Below, one piece after another: positions 52,283 through 59,873 of a stretch of 61,182 bases of DNA. Numbering within the stretch: the stretch's first letter is position 1; each line of letters opens with the position of its first letter. The notes beneath the pieces are model-generated. The model did no database searches. It worked only from the letters and a program-made list of their open reading frames with translations, and was not told where the DNA came from. The DNA comes from Nitrosomonas sp. (GTDB lineage Bacteria > Pseudomonadota > Gammaproteobacteria > Burkholderiales > Nitrosomonadaceae): positions 1 through 61,182 of the forward strand of contig JAJFJJ010000092.1 of the NCBI GenBank assembly GCA_021774195.1. Direction: 5' to 3'. A program made the position numbers and the translations under genes.

Positions 52283-54415
52283 TTAATCAGAATCCAGTGC
52301 CGACTTTGAAAGTGCAGCCACCATTGCTTTTGACTTGAGCACCATTTCTTCCAATTCTGCTTGTGGGTCAGACAAATCGATAATTGCTCCACCTACACCA
52401 ACAGTCACATCATCTGGGGTGACAATAATAGTCCGAATAACAATACTTAAGTCAGCACTACTGTTAAGACCAAAGAAACCAATAGAGCCTGAATAGATGC
52501 CACGAGGTCCCGCCTCAAGATGATCGATGATTTCCATGCTTCTTTTTTTAGGGGCGCCAGTCATTGACCCGCCGGGAAAAGCCGCTTGGACACATTGAAT
52601 GGCAGATGTTCCACGCTGAAGACGACCACGCACGGTACTTACTAATTGGTGGACTGTCGCATAACTCTCGATCGAGAAGATGTTTGTCACATATACGCTA
52701 CCTGTATCGCTTACACTGCCAATGTCATTACGCAACACATCTACAATCATTAGGTTCTCTGAACGATCTTTCTCATTGGTTCTTAAGTCTTGATAAATTG
52801 CTTCATCATCTTCGGTTGTTTTGCCACGAGGACGAGTCCCTTTTATCGGCTTTGAATCAACCATTCCATCAGGACAAATTGTTAAGAACCTTTCTGGAGA
52901 TGAACTTAGGACAGCTACTCCTGGAAAGTTTAAATAAGTAGCATAAGGTGCTGGGTTAATCTGCCTGAGCGCTCTGTAAGTATTTATCGGGTCAATTTTT
53001 ACATGTTGCGTGATCATGTTGGTCAAGCAAATTTCGTATGATTCTCCCTTTTTTATTTCCTTCTTGCATTCGCGAATTAAATCTAAGTATTTTTCAGGGG
53101 AATGCCGGAAAGTTTGATTTACTGGTTTAGGGTTTTTTGCCTCTTTCCAATGGGGCATAGGTTCAATCTTCTGGAGATTGGTATACATTTCGTCCAACCA
53201 TGAATTGGCTCTCTCCACGTTATCCTCATCGTCTAGGCAGACTAAGTAGGCAATATTTTCTTCATGATCAAAGGCTACCATCCTATCCGCAAAAATAAAT
53301 CCAGCATCTGGTGTTGGTGAATGATGTGCCTCGTCAGCACCACAGTCAGCTTTTAATTCATAACCTAAATAGCCTGCGTATCCTAAATTGAAATCGAAAG
53401 GTAGGCCTTCAACAATGGTATGGCGCTCTTTTAATGTCCGATCCAGGTATGTAAATATGCTTTCATTATATTCTTTACGCTCGCCATGACCTTCAACCGT
53501 TACCAGCTTATTAGGAAGATCATAACTGATAAACTCTGCATAAGGCCCTGCAGTATTACCCATATACGAAAATCTTGAAAACCCTTTCTCTAATGCACTA
53601 TCAAGCCAGAAATTTGGGTGTGATCCATTAAAGTAATTTAGAAAAACTTGTTCTGCATCAAGCTGAGAAAGAACGCGACGATAATAAACGTTGAAGTTTT
53701 TTCCGTTTATTTCGGCTCGGCCTGTATGAGTATTCTTAATGTTATTTTTAGGGTTGGTTGTCGAGAGTGCTTCGGGTATCTTTTTTCTCTTTGGACTATT
53801 TGTATCGGTACAACGTCTGCTAGGCGGATGTTTTATTAGATGTGCTGTGGTTAATGACCTGAAATTTTCAAAAATTTCAAAACCAAATTTTGAGCCAATC
53901 GATTCGGGGTGAAATTGAACACCCCAAATTGGCTTATCTTTATGTTTTACCCCCATGATTATGCCGTCTTCTGTCCATGCGATTTTTTTTAGTTCATCAG
54001 AGAGCTCAGAAACATAGAGTGAGTGATAACGAATAGCCGTGAATGGCGAAGGAATCCCATCAAAGATATCTTCACCGGTATGAATAATGCTGCTAGGTCT
54101 GCCATGTATGACCTCATCTGCATAGTCAACCTTTCCTCCAAACAAATGACTCAAGCCTTGGTGGCCAAGACACACGCCCAGAATAGGGGCGCTACTTTTA
54201 AGTATGACCTCAGTACAGACACCAAAATCACGTTTGTTTTCAGGGCGGCCAGGACCGGGAGAAATAACAATATTATCGTATTCTAAAGCTTGTATTTCTG
54301 ACCAGCTAACCTCGTCATTCTTTACAACAATAGGCGCTATACGATTTACTTCTGCAATAAGTTGATAGAGATTAAAGGTAAATGAATCGTAATTATCGAT
54401 TAGCAGTGTTCTCAT
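52283..54415 (-). CDS. papA: Fused 4-amino-4-deoxychorismate synthase (PapA/PabAB-like)
   Basis: A 710-residue fusion of a glutamine amidotransferase (about residues 1-190) and a chorismate-binding synthase (about 235-705). The amidotransferase has GVCLGHQGLSHLFGGKV with the nucleophilic Cys and WGVQFHPESIGS with His-Glu. The synthase has VDSKPIKGTRPRGKTTED: the Lys of PIKGT marks 4-amino-4-deoxychorismate synthase rather than anthranilate synthase. EICLTNMITQHV and the late GGSMTGAPKKRSMEIIDHLE and GSIGFFGLN are also typical. It makes ADC from chorismate and glutamine. It heads the pap set and diverges from the NRPS gene across 1.1 kb. A folate-type PabAB is the alternative. Confidence 0.88.
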   Translation of the reverse strand: MRTLLIDNYDSFTFNLYQLIAEVNRIAPIVVKNDEVSWSEIQALEYDNIVISPGPGRPENKRDFGVCTEVILKSSAPILGVCLGHQGLSHLFGGKVDYADEVIHGRPSSIIHTGEDIFDGIPSPFTAIRYHSLYVSELSDELKKIAWTEDGIIMGVKHKDKPIWGVQFHPESIGSKFGFEIFENFRSLTTAHLIKHPPSRRCTDTNSPKRKKIPEALSTTNPKNNIKNTHTGRAEINGKNFNVYYRRVLSQLDAEQVFLNYFNGSHPNFWLDSALEKGFSRFSYMGNTAGPYAEFISYDLPNKLVTVEGHGERKEYNESIFTYLDRTLKERHTIVEGLPFDFNLGYAGYLGYELKADCGADEAHHSPTPDAGFIFADRMVAFDHEENIAYLVCLDDEDNVERANSWLDEMYTNLQKIEPMPHWKEAKNPKPVNQTFRHSPEKYLDLIRECKKEIKKGESYEICLTNMITQHVKIDPINTYRALRQINPAPYATYLNFPGVAVLSSSPERFLTICPDGMVDSKPIKGTRPRGKTTEDDEAIYQDLRTNEKDRSENLMIVDVLRNDIGSVSDTGSVYVTNIFSIESYATVHQLVSTVRGRLQRGTSAIQCVQAAFPGGSMTGAPKKRSMEIIDHLEAGPRGIYSGSIGFFGLNSSADLSIVIRTIIVTPDDVTVGVGGAIIDLSDPQAELEEMVLKSKAMVAALSKSALDSD

Positions 54416-54585
54416 AGATTATCATCTCAAATAAATTGTCTGTATCAAGTACGAAGTAATAATTAATTAATTAAATATGTATGGCAAAGTATATCAGCAA
54501 AGAAGTAATGGCTAAATTTAGTATACATGCGGTAATACGCCTCTTATCCTCCGTTTTAGCCATTCTGAAACTATGATTATTTTTT

Positions 54586-54621
54586 GTACTTTGTATGTGA
54601 GAAAACTCACATACAAAGTAC
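54586..54621. repeat. Perfect 16-bp hairpin with 4-base loop
   Basis: GTACTTTGTATGTGAG at 54586-54601 is followed by AAAA and then the exact reverse complement at 54606-54621. It lies in the papA-NRPS divergent spacer, about 170 bases upstream of papA. The stretch next to it is T-rich on the wrong side for a normal terminator of either gene, so a protein-binding operator or cruciform is as likely. Confidence 0.75.
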
Positions 54622-54797
54622 GAGTGATTATGTATTTTACCGCAAATGTCATTCTGGTCGATTTAGCTAATACTTCGTCGGTTTGACAGATATAGATATA
54701 GTGATTCAAGATGTTTTGTTACAAGACGCAGTATGTAGATAATGGTTTTTTCCTTGGCAAATTCTTCAATATGATGGCGGGATATCCTAATTAAACG

Positions 54798-54939
54798 GTA
54801 ACTATTCAGCTCACCCCTAGAATTCACCATTTCTGCGTTACAAAATGATCATTTACACTTGTAAACTCACATTTTGGGCCTTGAACTGATGAATTCTAGA
54901 GGCAATCTGAACAGTTACCACAATGTGCTGAATAGTTAC
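54798..54939 (+). repeat. 142-bp palindromic repeat, family A copy A3
   Basis: The best-preserved copy of family A. It begins GTAACTATTCAGC and ends GCTGAATAGTTAC, an exact inverted terminal pair; a second, partial inverted end (CTGAACAGTTAC) lies 21 bases inside the right terminus. The halves mirror each other around TTTACACTTGTAAA. It is non-coding and lies between the pap hairpin and the NRPS gene. Confidence 0.8.
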
Positions 54940-54999
54940 ATTTAACGCAATTAATTTCTGATTGCTGTAAGTTTGTCGCATCTTTGAAAGTGAAATAGG

Positions 55000-55508
55000 G
55001 TGGTTGCTTTGTATTTTTTTCCGACCCAGCAGAAATGACTGTTTGGATTTTTTTATTATACTGTTAGCAACCGCTTATAATAGGAACTGCGAAGACTTAA
55101 TGCCCGATTAATGACACCAAATTTATTCAAAGGCAATTTTTATCTGCCGTAATACTTTTGAACTAATTGTGTTTTGAATTGATGCATCATGCTAATTAAT
55201 GAGTCTATTTCATCCGGTGATAATGGGAAGCGACGCCGATTTTGATAAACTAATGTTTAACATACGCTTAACTTGCGTTACAAACTATTTGTCCACACAG
55301 GTTACATTAGATGCGATGATAGACAGAAAATGATTAACTAAACTAACTTAATTGTTGGTCGAACCTAAATTATTAAAATTGATATAGATTGAGATCATAG
55401 ACATACTTTCTGAAGAGTTAATCTGGATATTCCATTAGCAAACTTTTCATGAGAGATTTGAATTTAAGATAGATTACAAACAATATAATGCAGAGTAAAT
55501 ACTAAGAA
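55000..55508. other. NRPS upstream region, with a short minus-strand frame
   Basis: About 500 A/T-rich bases before the NRPS start. On the minus strand, 55140-55256 reads as an open stretch ending FKTQLVQKYYGR and containing FPLSPDEIDSLISMMHQ, but it has no start codon, so it is probably a gene remnant that I cannot name. The promoter of the NRPS gene should lie in the last 150 bases. Confidence 0.35.
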
Positions 55509-58073
55509 ATGTCCGAGCCACTACATATACTTTTTGAAAAGTGCGTCGAGCAGACACCCGATGCAAATGCGTTGATACATGAAGATACGACACTCAGCTA
55601 CCATGAGCTAAACCAACAAGCCACTCAGCTAGCTTTTCATCTCTCAAAGCAAGGCGTCAAACCAGGTTCATTTGTCCATATCTATGTGCCACGTAGCCCT
55701 AACTTAATTGTTGCGTTACTGGCTATATTGAAGTGTGGAGCGGCGTATGTCCCCATAGAAACAAGTTATCCTGAAAAATTACTTTCTTATCTTTTTAGCG
55801 ATTTAAAGTCGATTTGTATCATTACTCAGACAGAGCTAACCTCTTCACTATCGAATATTGATATACCACTGGTACTGATCGATCAACTGGATTTAAAAAC
55901 ATCTAACACTTTTTCGTCTCATATATCAAACATGCATGATACGTGCATGGTGCTATATACCTCCGGTTCAACTGGTCACCCTAAAGGGGTCATGCTGAAT
56001 CACTATGGTGTGGTTACTCATTTATTGTGGGAGCGAGAGTATTCACAGTTCACAAAAAATGACGTTGTTTTGCAACATGCTTCAGCATCTTTTGACTTTG
56101 CGCATTGGGAAATATTTACGGCTTTATTAAATGGCGCTTGTCTAGTACTCACTCGTCAAGAGTTTCCTTATGAGAGTGAGTATCTGGTTCAGTTGATTCA
56201 AAAACATAATATTACAATTATGGGTAGCTGCCCTTCATTACTTTCGCTATTGATTGAAGATTCTGATTTTACCAAGTGCACTTCATTAAAGCATGTACAG
56301 TCCGGCGGTGAAGTATTGACACCAAAATTTCAGAGTCGCTTCTATGAAAAATCTAAAGCGGATCTAGTCAATGGTTATGGCCCGACTGAAACGACATTTT
56401 CCGTTTTACAATGGCGTTGCCAACGCGAACAAAATGATGGGAAAGTTCCTATTGGGTACCCAACAGAGAACATGAGCATTTATCTTCTTGATGAAGACAA
56501 TAATCAGGTATCTAAAGGTGAAGAAGGTGAGATATTTATTGCCGGTAACGGTGTCGCAAATGGTTACTATAATCGTGCCACACTTAATGAAGCGCGTTTT
56601 CCAGATGATCCGTTCTATACTGCTTCTAAAAGGAAAATGTATCGAACTGGTGATGTTGCGAGACAGCGCCCTGACGGTGCCTTTGAATATATTGGCCGCA
56701 AAGATAATCAAGTTAAAATAAGAGGTCTACGAATTGAACTTGGAGAGATTGAACATGTTCTTAACGCGCATCCAGATATTAAAGAGTGTGTGGTAACTGT
56801 TCAGAAGAATGAAACGGGTAATCAAAAATTAGTTGCATGGTTTGTTGCAAAGACATTGGCACCTGATGAAAATAGTCTTAGAAAATTTATGTTCAGCTCG
56901 TTACCAGCATACATGGTTCCATCATTATTTTTTGCGACAGATAAGTTTACACTGACACCGAATGGAAAAATAGACCGCAAGGCTTTAATTGTTAAACAAA
57001 AAAAGCAATTATCTGTTTCAAATCCTACGCCTGCAGAAATATTAATTAGTAAGCTATGGTGCGATATTTTGGGAACGAATACTCAAGATATAGATGCCAA
57101 TTTTTTTGATTGTGGCGGTGATTCACTCGCCTGTTTAGATCTTTCAGTTAGGATTGAAAAATTAACAGGCCTGAAATTTCCATTATCATTGCTATATGAA
57201 GTTAATACGATTCGTAAACAGGCTGAGCGACTAGATAACAATGATACAGATGAATACATTAGTGTTTTAAATATTTCTACTGACAATATAAAAAAGGGCG
57301 TTACTCTTGTTTTAGTTTCCTCTGTTGCTGGAAATTTGGCAGAAGTTGCTGAACTAAAAGACTGTCTGTCGGGGTATGAAATTCTGGGTCTTAGCTCTCC
57401 AGCTATTGATGATTCAGATAACATTATAAAAGATATTGCTAAGCTTCAATGTGAAGCAATACTTGCGCATAAAACTGAAGGCAGCATTGTGTTAGTTGGG
57501 TTTAGTTTAGGAGGGTTGATTGCACATGAATTGAGTCGGCAATTAAAGGCCAGGCACGCCGACATTTCAAACCTTATTTTAATCGATACGAGCACACCTG
57601 AGATGATGATGAAGAGGTTGCAATTTAAGAAAACAAAAATAACGCTTTTTCAGCGACTCCGTAATGTTTATGGAAATATAAGTACAAGGAGTTTTAAAGA
57701 TAAATTAAATTATCTTAGAGCAAGTTTTATGAGGCGTAAGCGAATTAAAACGCAATTAAAGGATTATCCCGAAGAAATTGCGCAATTAATGCGTAGCAAG
57801 AAAGCTCGTCTAAGAAGACTAAATGTTGAAGCGATAAACCAATATAAACTAGAGAGTTACGATGGCGATATGACCGTTATAATAGGCCGAGATCAGGCTT
57901 CTTTTTCGGGTCATAATACATCTCTGGGCTGGAAAGAATACGTAAAAGGGAAATTGGTGTTGAAAACAGTTTCAGGCGCGCATTATTCTTTGTTAAAAAA
58001 ACCCTATGTTGAAAAAGTAGCGTCTATTATTAGGGAACATTTAGATAGCGCATCTACCGATCAGAGAAAATAA
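55509..58073 (+). CDS. One-module NRPS: adenylation, carrier, thioesterase (A-PCP-TE)
   Basis: An 854-residue enzyme. The adenylation domain (about 10-500) shows VLYTSGSTGHPKGVML, NGYGPTETTF, YRTGDVARQRPDG, IRGLRIELGEIE and the terminal NGKIDRKAL Lys. The carrier domain (about 505-575) has FFDCGGDSLACLD with the phosphopantetheine Ser near 539. The thioesterase (about 595-845) has VGFSLGGLIAHEL with Ser near 666, LILIDTS and GAHYSLL. There is no condensation domain. The specificity positions read, by alignment to gramicidin synthetase A, D-F-W-G-Q-G-G-F-S-K; the leading Asp indicates an alpha-amino acid. The neighbouring pap genes suggest p-aminophenylalanine, which is inference. Confidence 0.92.
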   Translation: MSEPLHILFEKCVEQTPDANALIHEDTTLSYHELNQQATQLAFHLSKQGVKPGSFVHIYVPRSPNLIVALLAILKCGAAYVPIETSYPEKLLSYLFSDLKSICIITQTELTSSLSNIDIPLVLIDQLDLKTSNTFSSHISNMHDTCMVLYTSGSTGHPKGVMLNHYGVVTHLLWEREYSQFTKNDVVLQHASASFDFAHWEIFTALLNGACLVLTRQEFPYESEYLVQLIQKHNITIMGSCPSLLSLLIEDSDFTKCTSLKHVQSGGEVLTPKFQSRFYEKSKADLVNGYGPTETTFSVLQWRCQREQNDGKVPIGYPTENMSIYLLDEDNNQVSKGEEGEIFIAGNGVANGYYNRATLNEARFPDDPFYTASKRKMYRTGDVARQRPDGAFEYIGRKDNQVKIRGLRIELGEIEHVLNAHPDIKECVVTVQKNETGNQKLVAWFVAKTLAPDENSLRKFMFSSLPAYMVPSLFFATDKFTLTPNGKIDRKALIVKQKKQLSVSNPTPAEILISKLWCDILGTNTQDIDANFFDCGGDSLACLDLSVRIEKLTGLKFPLSLLYEVNTIRKQAERLDNNDTDEYISVLNISTDNIKKGVTLVLVSSVAGNLAEVAELKDCLSGYEILGLSSPAIDDSDNIIKDIAKLQCEAILAHKTEGSIVLVGFSLGGLIAHELSRQLKARHADISNLILIDTSTPEMMMKRLQFKKTKITLFQRLRNVYGNISTRSFKDKLNYLRASFMRRKRIKTQLKDYPEEIAQLMRSKKARLRRLNVEAINQYKLESYDGDMTVIIGRDQASFSGHNTSLGWKEYVKGKLVLKTVSGAHYSLLKKPYVEKVASIIREHLDSASTDQRK

Positions 58074-58210
58074 TACGTCAATCATACCGTTTCTCGAATT
58101 TAATCTTCATTTTGTAAAGCTAATGGGGATTTTCCCTTATAGTCCCCCTGAGTCCCCCTGGAATTTGATACGCTAAACGAGTACTCTGTCTATTTGATGT
58201 TAACGGAGTG

Positions 58211-59347
58211 CTAGCGGTCAGCTTTCGGTACAATCTTGAGAATTTTTCCATCTTGTTCTTCATCGGTCAGTAAATAAATCGCACCATCCGGTCCTTGTTC
58301 GACATCCCGAAAACGAAGTGTATTGCTCAGTAATTGTTCCTCACCAGCGATCTTGTTTCCATCCACAACTAGCCTTGCTATATGTCTACCTGCTAAAGCA
58401 CCGACAAATATATTGCCACGCCAGCCGGGAAAAAGGCTGCCGTTATAAAAAATCATACCGGAAGGCGCAATAGAGGGTGTCCAATAATAAATTGGCTCTT
58501 CAAATCCTTGTTCGGCATGTTCATCTTTAATTGGCGCCATAGAGTAATGCACGCCATAGCTAGCTTTTGGCCAACCGTAGTTCTTTCCGGGTTTGGGAAT
58601 ATTAATTTCATCACCACCGCGTGGGCCATGTTCATGCAACCATAATTCACCGGTTTTGGGATTGATCGCGGCACCTTGAATATGTCGATGACCATAAGAC
58701 CAAATTTCCGGTTTAGCGTTTTTGTTTGTCACAAATGGGTTGTCGTCGGGGATCGAGCCGTCAGGGCGGATGCGAATAAGTTTACCCAAATGATTACTGA
58801 GATTCTGTGCTTCTTCAATGTGTTTGGCGCGATCGCCCAAAGTAATAAAGAGATTGCCGTCCGGTGCGAAAACTAGACGTGAACCGAAATGTTGTGCGCC
58901 AACGGTTTTTGGGTGCTGCCGGAAAATCACTTGCAGGTCATTCAGTGCGCCATCAACGAGCTTGGCGCGAGCAACTGCGGTGCCGGCTTTGGCACCTTCT
59001 GGTTCCGCATAAGCGATGTACACAAGCTTGTTGTTAGAAAAGTCCGGGTCTAGTTCAACATCCAGCAGACCGCCTTGCTGCATGGCAAACACTTTTGGCA
59101 CACCACTCAGTGGTTCCGATATTTGACCGCTCGGTGACACAATGCGCAAATGACCCACACGTTCCGTAACTAACATATTTCCATCCGGCATAAAAGAAAT
59201 GCCCCATGGTGAGTCTAATCCTCTGGCGACTAAATGGACTTCTGATTCGGCTTGAATACGTTGCGCTTGTGCTGAAGTGGATTGAAAAATTACAGCAATC
59301 AAGCAGCTAATAACAAAAGAAATGAAAGCTGGGGTTTTACGAGTCAT
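58211..59347 (-). CDS. PQQ-dependent sugar dehydrogenase (Asd/YliI type)
   Basis: A 378-residue exported dehydrogenase. A signal peptide (FVISCLIAVIFQSTSAQA) ends near residue 29. The six-bladed propeller has RGLDSPWGISFMPDGNMLVT, QQGGLLDVELDPDF, AQHFGSRLVFAPDGNLFITL, and the quinone-binding EIWSYGHRHIQGAAINPKTG, with the catalytic-type His. It ends in the ENGPDG-like FRDVEQGPDGAIYLL. It oxidises aldose sugars in the periplasm and passes electrons to quinone or cytochrome c. PQQ synthesis genes are not in the window. Monocistronic; a family C repeat lies upstream. Confidence 0.93.
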   Translation of the reverse strand: MTRKTPAFISFVISCLIAVIFQSTSAQAQRIQAESEVHLVARGLDSPWGISFMPDGNMLVTERVGHLRIVSPSGQISEPLSGVPKVFAMQQGGLLDVELDPDFSNNKLVYIAYAEPEGAKAGTAVARAKLVDGALNDLQVIFRQHPKTVGAQHFGSRLVFAPDGNLFITLGDRAKHIEEAQNLSNHLGKLIRIRPDGSIPDDNPFVTNKNAKPEIWSYGHRHIQGAAINPKTGELWLHEHGPRGGDEINIPKPGKNYGWPKASYGVHYSMAPIKDEHAEQGFEEPIYYWTPSIAPSGMIFYNGSLFPGWRGNIFVGALAGRHIARLVVDGNKIAGEEQLLSNTLRFRDVEQGPDGAIYLLTDEEQDGKILKIVPKADR

Positions 59348-59397
59348 ATGATGTCTCCGAGCAACGATGCGAATAATCCAAAAAAGTCACTTCAACA

Positions 59398-59535
59398 CAG
59401 TATTGTGGCTTTAGATTTAATACAAAACTATGTGGCGTTATTGTAATCACCTTCAAGGTGAACAAGGCATTTAATTTTCACATCTATTATTCAGTCATTT
59501 GTAAGCAGTTTTAGCGGTCAACTGATTTTTCTAGG
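59398..59535 (-). repeat. 138-bp dispersed repeat, family C copy 2
   Basis: The inverted counterpart of 3683-3820. It carries the same CACCTTCAAGGTG palindrome and the same outer sequence (CTAG at the right end, CAGTATTG at the left). It lies 50 bases upstream of the PQQ dehydrogenase start and 338 bases past the TonB-dependent receptor stop. Non-coding. Confidence 0.7.
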
Positions 59536-59609
59536 ATACTAGGATAATAATGCCTGTGAATGTACCATTGTTCCTCAAAAGCCTCAATGTTTTGATCTTA
59601 ACGGCACCC

Positions 59610-59812
59610 TTAAAACGGCACAATGCAAGTATTCAATCCACCAAAAACATTGACTGGCGCATTAAAGTAGCGGCCAAATAAGGCTTATTGGGAAAAGCGA
59701 CCTGTGTAAGTGTTGTTTTTCCAGATTGACGCGGTCCCGTCACAACTAAAGCCGGATAAGACTCTGATAGTGCAGTTAAAATCTTTTCGGCGGTACGGGG
59801 AATTCATTTCAT
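59610..59812 (-). pseudogene. Chimeric debris: AAA ATPase N-terminus joined to TonB receptor tail
   Basis: Reading the minus strand from about 59805, the frame gives IPRTAEKILTALSESYPALV then VTGPRQSGKTTLTQVAF (a Walker A loop as in DUF4143-type AAA ATPases) and NKPYLAAT, ending there. Without a break in sequence the next bases, in another frame, copy the last 20 codons of the adjacent TonB-dependent receptor (GRYFNAPVNVFGGL...IVPF, stop 59610). Neither part is a gene. It looks like a deletion or recombination scar, with the receptor tail duplicated about 265 bases downstream of the real one. Confidence 0.6.
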
Positions 59813-59873
59813 GAATCTATAATAAGACAATTATTACAGATTGTAAATTGTATTGACAAATTGCAATTTTAAG

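Noticed and set aside
50797-54415. Plain tyrosine/folate housekeeping genes instead of pap genes
   Set aside because: Not fully excluded, but the fused ADC synthase, separate mutase and dehydrogenase in one set beside an NRPS fit the pap pathway better.
54586-54621. Intrinsic terminator
   Set aside because: No U-run follows the stem in either direction and no gene ends there; both neighbours start at a distance.
47035-54939. CRISPR array from the repeated palindromes
   Set aside because: Only three copies, thousands of bases apart and in mixed orientation, with no spacers or cas genes.
55509-58073. Assignment as an arylpyruvate furanone/quinone synthetase (RalA/XfsA type)
   Set aside because: The domain order fits, but the retained Asp of the A-domain pocket points to an amino-acid substrate.
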